Notes: generated by a model from the letters alone, not told the origin. 64,000 nucleotides of DNA from Oscillospiraceae bacterium NTUH-002-81 (GCA_032620915.1 CP136052.1:3232001-3296000), one strand, 5' to 3'; numbered from the stretch's first letter, positions 52,635 through 61,552 are shown. Made by a program: numbers and translations.

Positions 52635-53642
52635 TCATGCAGTCTCTAATACCACCCCGTGGGCAATCCCGGGGATGGTCTGCCCTTCGTTGAAGCTCAC
52701 CGTGGACAGCAGCGCCCCGGTGGGCACGAACAGCACCCGCTTCCAGCGGCCTTCCGCCAGCTGATCCAGGATATAGGCCCCCAGCGTCACCGCCGAGCAG
52801 CCGCAGCCACTTCCGCCGGAATGGGTGTCCTGGGTCTCGGCGTCATAGATCTCGATGCCACAGTCCGCGTGCTGCCTGCTGATATCCACACCCTGTTCCT
52901 TCATGAGCGTCAGCAGAATCTCCTTTCCCACCTTTCCCAGATCGCCGGTAATGATCTGGTCATAGTCCTCCGGCGTCCGCCCGAAATCCTGTAAATTCTG
53001 GGCGATGGTGTCCGCGGCTGCCGGTGCCATGCAGGCCCCCATGTTCATGGAATCCCGCAGGCCGTAATCCACAATTTTTCCGGTGGTGATGCCGGTGATC
53101 CTCACCCGGCCCGTATTTCCCACCACGAAGGCACCACAGCCCGTCACCGTCCAGGTGGCCGACAGGGGCCGCTGATTGGCGTAGGCCAGCGGATACCGGA
53201 ACTGTTTTTCTGCGCTGCCGAAATGACTGGACGCCACGCACAGCACATGGGAGGCATACCCGGCATTCACCGTCATCGCCCCCAGCTGCAGCGCCTCCCC
53301 GGCGGTGGAGCACGCCCCGTACAGCCCAAACAGCGGCGCGGGCAGTTCCTTCATGCCGAAAAAGGTGGCGATGAGCTGCCCCAGCAGGTCTCCGGCAAAT
53401 ATATAGCGGATATCCGCAGGCTCCAGCCCCGCCTTTTTCAGCGCGATCCGAGCCGCCTCCTTCTGCATGGTGCTCTCGGCCTTTTCCCAGGAGTCCTCCC
53501 CAAACAGGGGATCCTCATCCACCAGGTCTATGAGATGGCCCAGCGGCCCGTCGCCCTCCTTTTTCCCGGCCACGGACGCACTGCTCTCGATACAGGGCGG
53601 ATGCGCAAACGCAATGCTCTGTTTTCCTCTGCTCTGTTCCAT
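52635..53642 (-). CDS. spoVAD: Stage V sporulation protein AD
   Basis: 335 residues from the ATG at 53642 (GGAGGGATTTTG upstream). SpoVAD has a thiolase-like fold, binds dipicolinic acid and works with the SpoVA channel at the spore inner membrane. Seen: ALKKAGLEPADIRYIFAGDL, LFGLYGACSTAGEALQLGAM, QFRYPLAYANQRPLSATWTV and DTHSGGSGCGCSAVTLGAYI. It lies downstream of spoVAC but separated by the AbiE-like cassette and its terminator, so it probably needs its own promoter; I could not identify a convincing sigma-G site. Confidence 0.95.
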   Translation of the reverse strand: MEQSRGKQSIAFAHPPCIESSASVAGKKEGDGPLGHLIDLVDEDPLFGEDSWEKAESTMQKEAARIALKKAGLEPADIRYIFAGDLLGQLIATFFGMKELPAPLFGLYGACSTAGEALQLGAMTVNAGYASHVLCVASSHFGSAEKQFRYPLAYANQRPLSATWTVTGCGAFVVGNTGRVRITGITTGKIVDYGLRDSMNMGACMAPAAADTIAQNLQDFGRTPEDYDQIITGDLGKVGKEILLTLMKEQGVDISRQHADCGIEIYDAETQDTHSGGSGCGCSAVTLGAYILDQLAEGRWKRVLFVPTGALLSTVSFNEGQTIPGIAHGVVLETA

Positions 53643-53708
53643 CAAAATCCCTCCAAGTCCATTTTTCACATAGTTCTCACGTTGTTCTTCTTTTCAAAAT
53701 GTATATAG

Positions 53709-53740
53709 AAAAAGGATCCTGCTTTTACAGAATCCTTTGT
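53709..53740 (-). terminator. Terminator of the AbiE-like cassette
   Basis: On the minus strand AAAGGATTCTG, loop TAAAAG, CAGGATCCTTTTTC: an almost perfect stem plus T-tract about 30 bases after the toxin-like gene. It would stop read-through from spoVAC into spoVAD. Confidence 0.85.
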
Positions 53741-53766
53741 TGTTAGTATCTCGACTTATGCAATTT

Positions 53767-54339
53767 TTATCCGACCGGCGCCTTCCTGCCCGCTTCCTCT
53801 TCCCGCCGTTTTTTATACATCGTTTTCACCCGGTACATTTCCTCGTCCGCCCGGCGGTACGTAATGGGAACATCCTCCGGCGGAAATTCAAAAGCAAAAT
53901 TTCCACCCGTCGCCGGAAGTGTTTTGATCCCGTTCACATGCTTACTCACATTGCTCCCATCGCCGCCATATTTTCCAGACAGAAAATCCACGTCCACATC
54001 ATAATCAATGCCCTGGATGGTAACCGTCTTTATAAATGTAAAATATTTCTCCCTGTGCCTGCGATATCCGTTTTTCTCCAGCAGACGCTTGATCGTCTCA
54101 TAGCTTTCTGCCCGCCGGATCTCCAGCTGATTCAGTAAAACATCCACATCTATGGAACCGATATGATCCTCATTCGGATATAAAAGCGCCGGAACCCAGC
54201 CGCCTATGATACGCATATGATCTGAAAATTCTCCCAGCAGATTTACGATCTCTCCCAGGACACAATAAGCAGCATCCTTCTGACCCTGCGAGTAATCAAT
54301 CGCCTGTTTCAGATTTTCCTCTCTCTGTATTCTCATCAT
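53767..54339 (-). CDS. AbiEii-like nucleotidyltransferase (putative toxin)
   Basis: 190 residues. The nucleotidyltransferase motif is clear: IIGGWVPALLYPNE (Gly46, Gly47) followed by IGSIDVDVLLN, giving Asp64 and Asp66. Later IDYDVDVDFLSG offers the third acidic site. AbiEii proteins are toxins that modify RNA or tRNA by adding nucleotides; this one is shorter than the classic AbiEii. It overlaps the AbiEi-like gene by 44 bases, as in type IV toxin-antitoxin pairs. Function here is inferred from motif and pairing. Confidence 0.7.
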   Translation of the reverse strand: MMRIQREENLKQAIDYSQGQKDAAYCVLGEIVNLLGEFSDHMRIIGGWVPALLYPNEDHIGSIDVDVLLNQLEIRRAESYETIKRLLEKNGYRRHREKYFTFIKTVTIQGIDYDVDVDFLSGKYGGDGSNVSKHVNGIKTLPATGGNFAFEFPPEDVPITYRRADEEMYRVKTMYKKRREEEAGRKAPVG

Positions 54340-55426
54340 CCCCCTGTAGACAAAATTCCTTCTGCATCACCGCATCTGCGGCTTCCTCTCCCCGTCCGCT
54401 GCTGTTCCGAAGATCCAGCACCGTCTGCACCGGCGAAGTCACCAGATCACCATGTATCTTTCTGGCAAACATGCAGGGGGTCTCATCGTGCGGAATTATC
54501 AAAACCACATTCCCCCCTACAGATACCGGTTCCAGCTCCAGATCTTTGACAAACTCTTCCAGATCCTGTTGCTCCACGTACACATATACCTTCTGGTAAC
54601 GCACCGTCGGCGCATACCGGGCAGCCGCAGAAAAAGAACCCAGTACAGCTGCCGCGCCGTGTGATGCATTCCATTTGCCGATTGCCCGTTCTACATCCGC
54701 CACGCTATCCAGGGAATAATATTCCAGGCATCTGGCATCTTTTTTCTCATAATCCTTTGCCCAGTGACAGAGCATTTCCCGGGGATTACACAGCAAAAAA
54801 CCGCCATCCTGCTCCCTGATCCAGGCATGATCATACAAAAATGCTTTCACATTAGAAACCGTGCCGATGGCTTTTCCCGTCATCTGCGCCAGCTCCTTTA
54901 CATGCCAGATTTTCCTGTAGTCATTTAAAATGGTGCGCATGATCTCAGATGCCGCTGAAGCACTTCTTTAAAAATAATTCTTCTTCGTCCGCACTTCCAC
55001 ATATTTATTCTGTTTGCCTGTCACATAAATAAAAATGTGCTTCGCCGAAATATAACAGTTACCGGACAAATCCATATAACCATATTTTTTCTCACGCAAA
55101 GCTTCGGCGGAACTTTCAGAAATATAGGGTGCCATCAGTATATAAAACGAATCATCCGCATATTGCGATGCCATGAGCATAAAGGCATTCACAAAACGCC
55201 TTTCGCCTCTCGCCTCTACTTCGATGCAGAATTTCATCGTTTCTTCACTGTCTGTGAAATGAAGAATCGCACAAAAATCCCCAAATCCCCTTTGCAGCCC
55301 TGTAGGAACAATTTCGATATCTGAAATCATAGGCACCTCTTTCACAACCTGACAAAACTGTTCCTTTGCAATCTGCACATATTGTTTCTCTGTATAATTT
55401 ATTTTCACTGTATTCACCCATTTCAC
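54296..55426 (-). pseudogene. AbiEi-like antitoxin/regulator split by an in-frame TAA
   Basis: One frame of 377 codons from the GTG at 55426, interrupted only by TAA at 54968-54970 (codon 153). The N-terminal part ends YGYMDLSGNCYISAKHIFIY then VTGKQNKYVEVRTKKNYF. The C-terminal part continues RSASAASEIMRTILNDYRKI, then WHVKELAQMTGKAIGTVSNV, a winged helix, and a C-terminal domain. Relatives have the two halves in one chain. One base change (AAA to TAA) explains the stop. The second half has its own ATG at 54940 and may still be made. A promoter and a 19-base palindrome lie at the start. Confidence 0.65.
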
Positions 55427-55471
55427 CGATTCGGTGAAATCATTACATTCGATGAATCACCACTTTGTCAA
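55421..55471 (-). promoter_or_regulatory. Promoter and palindromic operator of the AbiE-like cassette
   Basis: On the minus strand TTGACA (55466-55471), 18 bases, TGTAAT (55442-55447). The perfect palindrome TTTCACCGATTCGGTGAAA (55421-55439) follows at once and covers the start codon. AbiEi proteins repress their own operons by binding inverted repeats, so this is the likely operator. The transcript would be almost leaderless. Confidence 0.65.
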
Positions 55472-55506
55472 CGTCTTTCCTTCGACAAAGCATTCTCTAA
55501 CTTCAT

Positions 55507-55983
55507 TTACCCCATCCCCAGCATTTTTCCCAGCCAGTACAAAAGCCCCGCTACCCAGCTGGTGAACACGCCGTACAGGATCACCGGCCCGGCGATGGTG
55601 AAAATCTTGCAGCCGATGCCGAACACCTGCCCTTCCTTCTGGAACTCGATGGCCGGGGCTGCCACGGAATTGGCAAACCCGGTGATGGGCACCAGCGCTC
55701 CGGCGCCGCCGAACTTGGCAATGGACGGGTAGAGATTGAACCCCGTTAAAATGATGCTCATGAGCACCAGCACAATGGATGTCCATGTCCCGGCGCTTTT
55801 TTCATCCAACCCCAAGGATTGAACGTAGCTCAAAATTCCCTGACCAATGGCACAGATGGCCCCGCCCACGAGAAATGCCCGCACCATGTTCATCCACAGG
55901 CTATGGGTGGGTGTCACCTCTTTCACATAGTCCGCATACTGCTGCTTCTCTGTCTCGTTTAACTGCTGCTTGTTGTTTTTCAT
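55507..55983 (-). CDS. spoVAC: Stage V sporulation protein AC
   Basis: 158 residues. SpoVAC is the mechanosensitive-type channel component for dipicolinic acid in the spore inner membrane. Seen: YVKEVTPTHSLWMNMVRAFL, VGGAICAIGQGILSYV, FNLYPSIAKFGGAGALVPIT and GFANSVAAPAIEFQKEGQV. Four or five membrane segments. It follows spoVAB by about 48 bases with AAAGGAGAT before the ATG. Confidence 0.95.
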   Translation of the reverse strand: MKNNKQQLNETEKQQYADYVKEVTPTHSLWMNMVRAFLVGGAICAIGQGILSYVQSLGLDEKSAGTWTSIVLVLMSIILTGFNLYPSIAKFGGAGALVPITGFANSVAAPAIEFQKEGQVFGIGCKIFTIAGPVILYGVFTSWVAGLLYWLGKMLGMG

Positions 55984-56031
55984 AGGATCTCCTTTCCCCA
56001 GGTCCTTGTGATCGCCCGTCTTTTCCTGTTT

Positions 56032-56445
56032 TTACCAGCGCATGTAAAAATGAAGGATCCCCCCGATGCTTCTTCCCAGTGCCATGAGCACCACCAGGAT
56101 CCCCAGTCCTCCTTTCAGCCCCAGCCGTCTGGAAAATATGGGGATCGTGTCCACGATCTCCGCCAGCGCCATGGCCCAGGCCCCCACATAGATACCGCCC
56201 ACCAGCCCAAAGAGCAGCAGCCCTGCCGCCCCGCAGTACAGCGGAATCTGAAACACATTCACGATATTTCCCACAATTCCGCCCCACACGATGCAGCTCT
56301 CATACAGCATCATGTGATGGGCGGTGTGGGTAAAGCCAGCGAACCGGGGCACGATTTTCAGGCCCACGATCAGGGCAAAGATGCCGCCCGCCACCACTGT
56401 CCCGGCACTGAATCCGCTAATCGCCAGCAGAATCGTCCATCCCAT
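56032..56445 (-). CDS. spoVAB: Stage V sporulation protein AB
   Basis: 137 residues with about four membrane segments. Family features: GFSAGTVVAGGIFALIVGLK, IVPRFAGFTHTAHHMMLYES, and IVDTIPIFSRRLGLKGGLGI. It overlaps spoVAA by 29 bases. Part of the DPA transport complex; the role of this subunit is poorly defined. Confidence 0.93.
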   Translation of the reverse strand: MGWTILLAISGFSAGTVVAGGIFALIVGLKIVPRFAGFTHTAHHMMLYESCIVWGGIVGNIVNVFQIPLYCGAAGLLLFGLVGGIYVGAWAMALAEIVDTIPIFSRRLGLKGGLGILVVLMALGRSIGGILHFYMRW

Positions 56446-57070
56446 GGCCCGCTCCTTTCCCCTTTCGGCTGTTTTCCTGGATGATCGCCGTGTTGACGTC
56501 CTGCTCGTACTGCTTCATCTGCACCTCCAGCGGCGTCGGATCCATAGTGATCTTTTTTCCTGCAAAATGGTTGAAAAACAGGATGATGCCCACGGAAAGG
56601 CCGAGAGAATACGAGATTTCCAGGATCGTGTACCCGTCGGACACCGCTCCTGTACACTGTTCATAAACCTGGGCAAACAGCTCCGTCACGTTGATATCGT
56701 TGTTGAACGCCATGATGGAAAAAGCGGAACCGAAAAAGATAACCGCACTGATCAGTACGGTTTTCACAAAATCCCACACCGGATGTTCCTTTCCCTGTTC
56801 CACATAGGTCACGATAAAGTCTGTCTCACCCAGATTATTTACTTCCATGTTCGGATAAAGTGCCTGCACCTTTTCGATGATATCCACAACCGTCATCGTT
56901 TTGCGGAACTTTTTCCCCGAAGGAATGCGAAACAGTTTGATGGTTTTCAGGCGGTTCAGCGCATGTTCGTCCGTGCAGGCCATTTTCGCCACGTCTGACA
57001 GCCGGACATCCCTGGTGGAAACCTCCGTATTCTGCTCCAGGAGAAGGTACAGGGTGGTGCCGGCGCTCAT
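56417..57070 (-). CDS. spoVAA: Stage V sporulation protein AA
   Basis: 217 residues. A soluble N-terminal domain (TTLYLLLEQNTEVSTRDVRL, SDVAKMACTDEHALNRLKTI) precedes two membrane segments (about 100-120 and 150-170; FVKTVLISAVIFFGSAFSIM and SLGLSVGIILFFNHFAG). The acidic DPTPLEVQMKQYEQDVN motif near the end is typical. The last 20 residues run into spoVAB. Its ATG overlaps the stop of the upstream 97-residue gene (ATGA). Confidence 0.92.
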   Translation of the reverse strand: MSAGTTLYLLLEQNTEVSTRDVRLSDVAKMACTDEHALNRLKTIKLFRIPSGKKFRKTMTVVDIIEKVQALYPNMEVNNLGETDFIVTYVEQGKEHPVWDFVKTVLISAVIFFGSAFSIMAFNNDINVTELFAQVYEQCTGAVSDGYTILEISYSLGLSVGIILFFNHFAGKKITMDPTPLEVQMKQYEQDVNTAIIQENSRKGKGAGHGMDDSAGD

Positions 57071-57357
57071 CCCAGGCCCCCTGTGCAGACAATGACCGGA
57101 AATACCATCATCCCCGGCTGCTCACAGTCATTGCTTACATAGGCTTCCACACAGACAACAGCTGTCCCACGTCCCGGCAGTCGCAGATTCTGCAGCTCCT
57201 GTTTCAACGGATGCCGTTGATCTTCTGTCTGCTCCACTAATGTCGCCTCCGTCTGTCCGGTATCCCCGGCCTTCTCCTTGATATAGAGAAGCATCCCCAC
57301 CACCAGCAACACCAGAAGCATGCTCAGCAGCAGATTCTTCCATCTCGTTTTTCCCAT
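57067..57357 (-). CDS. Small single-span membrane protein in the spoVA operon
   Basis: About 96 residues from the ATG at 57357 (AAGGA six bases upstream). One hydrophobic segment near residues 9-25 (LLLSMLLVLLVVGMLLYI). The extracytoplasmic part carries RGTAVVCVEAYVSNDCEQPG and MMVFPVIVCTGGLG, with a few Cys. It overlaps spoVAA by four bases, so it is co-translated with the DPA channel genes. I do not know the family; a sporulation role is inferred from position. The 246 bases upstream (57358-57603) hold no clear gene. Confidence 0.6.
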   Translation of the reverse strand: MGKTRWKNLLLSMLLVLLVVGMLLYIKEKAGDTGQTEATLVEQTEDQRHPLKQELQNLRLPGRGTAVVCVEAYVSNDCEQPGMMVFPVIVCTGGLG

Positions 57358-57603
57358 TTGCATTCCTTCTTTCTTTCGTCCATCCCTCCTTTCCTATTTT
57401 CTCTACATTTTCTTATACTATACGCGCATATTACTCTTTTTCTCGATTTCTTATGTTCGATTGCCTGATTCCGTTCGGTCTATCCCTGTCTCGTCTGGTC
57501 AGCATTATTCCATTCTCCCGGATTTGTCCCACTTGTCAGATCATCACTTTCATTTCTCCCGGTCTGTCCGCGATTCAGGATTCACGCCCTTTCTTCATTT
57601 CCG

Positions 57604-59808
57604 TTACTTCTCCGTCCTCACCTGACGCCGGCACGCATCCGCCAGCATGGGCAGCAGCTTGGCCAGATCAAAGGGCTTGGCCAGATGTCCGTTCATTCCG
57701 GCGTTCATGCAGCTGGCGACATCCTGCTGAAAAGCATTGGCCGTCATGGCAATGATGGGAATGGTCACCGCATCCCGCCGGGTCATATGCCGGATCGTCT
57801 CTGTGGCCTGAACGCCGTCCATCACCGGCATCTGCATGTCCATGAGAATGGCATTGTACGTGCCCTCCGGCGCATGCTGAAACCGCTCCACACAGGCAGC
57901 GCCGTTTTCCGCCCGGTCGCAGGAAATCCCCTGCATCGCCAGCAGTTCCGAAGCCACCTCATAATTCAGGTCGTTATCCTCCGCCACCAGAAGATGCATT
58001 CCCTTGCAAATCTCCGCCACATCTTCCTCCTGCCCCGCACGAGCAGGCGCCTCCGCTGCGTCCACATAAGGGAAGGTGAAGGACAGCATGAACTTCGTCC
58101 CCTGCTCCGGCGCACTCTCCACCTGCACCTGTCCGCCCAGAAGATCTGTCAGCTCCTTTACCACGGAAAGGCCCAGGCCGCTTCCCCGCACCTGATTGAC
58201 CCGGGTATCCACTGCCCGGCTGAATTTGGCGTACATCACATCCATATATTCTCTGGACATGCCGATGCCACTGTCCTGTACCCGGGACACCAGACGGATG
58301 CGGTTCGTCTCCGGCAGCATTTCCTCATACATTTCCAGTGTCACAGTGCCGCCGTCCGACGTGTATTTCACCGCATTGGACAGCAGATTCATATAGATCT
58401 GCCGCAGCAGCACCGGGTCTGCCACGATCCGGTCATACCAGATATCGTGCAAACATTTCTCAAAGCGCAGGCTTCTGCCGATGCAGATCCCGTCCACCAG
58501 CAGACATAACTCCGCGAAAAACGAGGTGAGCTGCATTTCCTGGTGGGCAGCCTTCATCTGTCCGCTCTCGATGTGGGTCAGATCCAGAATATTATCCGCC
58601 AGCTCCCGCAGATAATGACTGGAAATTTCGATCTTCTGGAGACATTCTTCCACTTTTTGAACATTGTTCAGACTTGCTTTTGCAATGGTGGTAAATCCCT
58701 GAATGGCGTTCATGGGTGTACGGATATCATGGGCCATCCGGGAAAGGAATTCCGTCTTGGCCATGTTCGCCCGGTTGGCTTCCTCCGCAATGGCGATCCA
58801 GCTCTGCTCCCGCCGCTTGGTGTCACTGATCACCCGGGTGACATAGAGCACATGGGTGACTTCTCCGGCGGCATTCCTGTTTTTCACGATAAACCGGGCC
58901 AGATGCCAGTCCCCGTCCTGGGTCAGATACTCCATTCCCACCGTATCCTCTTCCCCCAGCCGTCCTGCCAGCGTGGACAGATCCAGAAACTGCCGCACAT
59001 TTTCCCGGTAACCGGACGCCACGAAGGCGTCACAGATCTCCTGCATCCGCGCAGATGCCCTGCCGTGTTTTCCGGTGAGACGGTGCAGCTCATCCTGACT
59101 GGAAATCTCATCATAGTAATCTTTTTCCAGATCAATCCGGAAAATCAGCACGTAAATCTTGCTGATGGCAGAAATGATCTCATTGTTCAGTGTCACTTCC
59201 TCCCGGGCCTTTTCCAGATCCCGGCGATTCTGCTGCAGAGCATCCCTGTTCTGCTTCAGCTGTCTCGCCACGCGGAAGTTCTCCCAGGCATTGCCCACAT
59301 AACCGCCCACCACAGCCAGCAGATTAAGAAAATACCGGGATTTTGCAACCCGGGGATTGTCCACACCAATGAATCCCATCAGCTTGCCCCGATACCAGAT
59401 GGGGAAAGAAATCTCTGAATAAATATCCTGCGCTTTCAAGATGTCATATTCCAGCGGCATGCTCTCCTTCACGGTTTCCAGATCGTCTATGATAATACTT
59501 TCTCCCCGCAGAAAAATCCGGTACCAGACGGGCATATCATCCGCTGTCAACGCCTGCAGATTATCGATCTGTGGAGTCACCCCTTCTGAACACCATTCAT
59601 AAATGTTCGTAAAGATCCGTTCCTCTTCCATCATCTCGAAAATATATGTCCGCTCCGCCTGGGTATATTCTCCAATGGCCTGCAGGAGGGTATTCACCGC
59701 CAGATCCACCTCGGCGCTGTTCCTCGCCCGGTCAATGGCCACCAGCTGTGCAAATACCACTTCCAGCTCTCTCTGCTGCTCGTTTCCTTCGTTTTCTCTC
59801 TTACACAT
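57604..59808 (-). CDS. Hybrid sensor histidine kinase with GAF and receiver domains
   Basis: 734 residues from the ATG at 59808 (GAGGAATC upstream), no membrane segment. Order: GAF domain (about 15-165, TQAERTYIFEMMEEERIFTN, PIWYRGKLMGFIGVDNPRVA); coiled region; PAS-like domain (about 200-340); HisKA with FLSRMAHDIRTPMNAIQGFT; HATPase with NLLSNAVKYTSDGG, DSGIGMSREY and GSGLGLSVVKELTDLLGG; C-terminal receiver (about 610-730) with VAEDNDLNYEV and phospho-acceptor ILMDMQMPVMDG. It lies between sigF and the spoVA genes. No cognate response regulator is near. A role in sporulation is suggested only by position. Confidence 0.88.
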   Translation of the reverse strand: MCKRENEGNEQQRELEVVFAQLVAIDRARNSAEVDLAVNTLLQAIGEYTQAERTYIFEMMEEERIFTNIYEWCSEGVTPQIDNLQALTADDMPVWYRIFLRGESIIIDDLETVKESMPLEYDILKAQDIYSEISFPIWYRGKLMGFIGVDNPRVAKSRYFLNLLAVVGGYVGNAWENFRVARQLKQNRDALQQNRRDLEKAREEVTLNNEIISAISKIYVLIFRIDLEKDYYDEISSQDELHRLTGKHGRASARMQEICDAFVASGYRENVRQFLDLSTLAGRLGEEDTVGMEYLTQDGDWHLARFIVKNRNAAGEVTHVLYVTRVISDTKRREQSWIAIAEEANRANMAKTEFLSRMAHDIRTPMNAIQGFTTIAKASLNNVQKVEECLQKIEISSHYLRELADNILDLTHIESGQMKAAHQEMQLTSFFAELCLLVDGICIGRSLRFEKCLHDIWYDRIVADPVLLRQIYMNLLSNAVKYTSDGGTVTLEMYEEMLPETNRIRLVSRVQDSGIGMSREYMDVMYAKFSRAVDTRVNQVRGSGLGLSVVKELTDLLGGQVQVESAPEQGTKFMLSFTFPYVDAAEAPARAGQEEDVAEICKGMHLLVAEDNDLNYEVASELLAMQGISCDRAENGAACVERFQHAPEGTYNAILMDMQMPVMDGVQATETIRHMTRRDAVTIPIIAMTANAFQQDVASCMNAGMNGHLAKPFDLAKLLPMLADACRRQVRTEK

Positions 59809-59934
59809 CGTAGATTCCTCTGTTCCCCGACGGGTTCCTTCTCCTGTCCGTTCCCTTCCGGGGTTCATTCGTCCTTCATTTGTTTCCTCTTTCTACTCAT
59901 TTTACCTGATTTCGACATATTTGCATAGCCATTT

Positions 59935-60657
59935 TTACTCCCGCAGTGCCTGCGAACGCATCCGCTTCAAAATCCGTTTCTCCATCCGGGACACCTGCAC
60001 CTGGGAAATGCCAAGCCGGGCCGCAATGTCTGCCTGGGTGCGCTCTTCAAAATACCGCAGCTGGATGAGCTGCCGTTCCTGGCCATCCAGATCCTCCAGC
60101 AGTTCCTCCAGCAGCAGGCGGTTCAGCACCTCCTCATGGGCATCCCGCTTCTCCTCCAGCCGGTCGATGAGGGTAATGGAGGCCCCGTCCCCCTGGTACA
60201 CCGTCTTGTAAATGGATTCCACCTCTCCCGAAGAATCCAGCGCCAGCATAATATCCTCCGGCGAAAGCCCGGTTTCCGCCGACAGCTCCCCCACCGTCGG
60301 CTCCCGGTTCAGTGTCGCCTGCAGCCGCTGCCGCACGCTCTGCACCTTCCCCGCATGTTCCCGGATCGTCCGGCTTACCTTCAGCATGCCGTCATCCCGC
60401 AGAAACCGGCGGATTTCCCCGGCGATCATGGGCACCGCGTAGGTGGAAAATTTTACCTCGTAGCCGGTATCGAATTTGTCGATGGCTTTCATCAGGCCAA
60501 TGCTGCCGATCTGGAACAGATCCTCCGCCTCGCAGCCCCGGTTCAGGAACCGCCGGACGATGCTCCACACCAGACCGATGTTGTTGGCCACCAGCTGATC
60601 TCTTGCTTCTTTATCTCCTTTGTGTGCCTGTTCAATCAGTACGGTTACAGCTTCCAT
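59935..60657 (-). CDS. sigF: Sporulation sigma factor F
   Basis: About 240 residues from the ATG at 60657 (MEAVTVLIEQAHKGDKEARD); an ATG ten codons earlier is less likely. Sigma-F is the first forespore-specific sigma factor. Region 2 shows NIGLVWSIVRRFLNRGCEAE, DLFQIGSIGLMKAIDKFDTG and YEVKFSTYAVPMIAGEIRRF; region 3 VSRTIREHAGKVQSVRQRLQ; region 4 QRQLIQLRYFEERTQADIAA with RLGISQVQVSRMEKRIL. It overlaps spoIIAB, as in other Firmicutes. Confidence 0.95.
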   Translation of the reverse strand: MEAVTVLIEQAHKGDKEARDQLVANNIGLVWSIVRRFLNRGCEAEDLFQIGSIGLMKAIDKFDTGYEVKFSTYAVPMIAGEIRRFLRDDGMLKVSRTIREHAGKVQSVRQRLQATLNREPTVGELSAETGLSPEDIMLALDSSGEVESIYKTVYQGDGASITLIDRLEEKRDAHEEVLNRLLLEELLEDLDGQERQLIQLRYFEERTQADIAARLGISQVQVSRMEKRILKRMRSQALRE

Positions 60658-61129
60658 CGCATGCTTTCCCGCTCTCTGCCCGGTCACTGCCTATTTTCTT
60701 TCTCATTCGTACCGATGTGCCCCGCCCCTGCCCGGACACCACATGCAGCTCGTCCATAAAGGCTTCCATAAAGGAAAAGCCCATGCCGGAGCGATCCAGC
60801 TGCGGTTTTGTCGTATACATGGGTTCCATGGCTTTCTCAATATCCGGGATGCCCACGCCGTCATCCTCCACCGTCACCGTCAGCCAGGCGCCGTCCAGCG
60901 CCGCTGTCAGCCGGATCGTATGTATCTCATTCTCATAGCCGTGAATGATACAGTTGGTCACCGCCTCCGACACAGCAGTCTTCACATCCTCCAGCTCCTC
61001 CACCGTGGGATTGCATTTCAGCATAAATGCCGCCACCACCATGCGGGCAAATTTTTCATTTTCTGACCGGCTCTCGAATTCCAGCCGCATCTGTTCCCCC
61101 TGCATTTCCAGTCCCTCCATTTTCATCAT
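60632..61129 (-). CDS. spoIIAB: Anti-sigma F factor (serine kinase)
   Basis: 165 residues with a GHKL ATPase fold. SpoIIAB binds and inhibits sigma-F and phosphorylates SpoIIAA. Seen: TAVSEAVTNCIIHGYENEIH (N box), DDGVGIPDIEKAMEPMYTTK (G1) and DRSGMGFSFMEAFMDEL (G2). It overlaps spoIIAA by four bases (ATGA) and sigF by 26. The C-terminus is longer than usual by about 20 residues. Confidence 0.95.
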   Translation of the reverse strand: MMKMEGLEMQGEQMRLEFESRSENEKFARMVVAAFMLKCNPTVEELEDVKTAVSEAVTNCIIHGYENEIHTIRLTAALDGAWLTVTVEDDGVGIPDIEKAMEPMYTTKPQLDRSGMGFSFMEAFMDELHVVSGQGRGTSVRMRKKIGSDRAESGKACDGSCNRTD

Positions 61130-61476
61130 TCTCCCTCCCTGCTTTCCATCAGCCGGTACACGCCCGCCATGCGCAGCATCCGCTCCATCCGGGGATTCAC
61201 GTGCTCCACCGCCATCGTTCCGCCCAGGAAATGGATGTTCTTGTATCGCCCCATGATGACGCCGATGCCGGAGCTGTCCATAAACTCCGTATCCTGAAAA
61301 TCAAACACCAGCCGCAGGATCATAAACCGTTCCAGCATCCGGTCCGCCTGTCTGCGCACGGCCTCCGCGTTGTGGTGATCCAGCTCCCGGGGCAGCCGGA
61401 CATACAGGATCGTCCGATCCACCGTGCAGCTGCCTGCGTCTATATCCGTCTGTGCCGTTTCCTTTTTTCCTTCCAT
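61126..61476 (-). CDS. spoIIAA: Anti-anti-sigma F factor
   Basis: 116 residues, STAS domain. Unphosphorylated SpoIIAA frees sigma-F from SpoIIAB. The phospho-acceptor motif is clear: DTEFMDSSGIGVIMGRYKNI, with Ser at the acceptor position. AGGGGG precedes the ATG. First gene of spoIIAA-spoIIAB-sigF. I looked for a sigma-H promoter and could not place a convincing one. Confidence 0.95.
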   Translation of the reverse strand: MEGKKETAQTDIDAGSCTVDRTILYVRLPRELDHHNAEAVRRQADRMLERFMILRLVFDFQDTEFMDSSGIGVIMGRYKNIHFLGGTMAVEHVNPRMERMLRMAGVYRLMESREGE

Positions 61477-61552
61477 ATAGGATTCCCCCTTTTCTATTTT
61501 TTTATTCCTGTCCCGCCGTGAAATTGTTCAAACATGGCTGAACTGTTTACAA

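Noticed and set aside
61480..61510. Sigma-H promoter for spoIIAA
   Set aside because: AGGAATA and GGGGAAT are present but 14 bases apart (11-12 expected), and the would-be -10 lies after the ribosome site, against the start codon.
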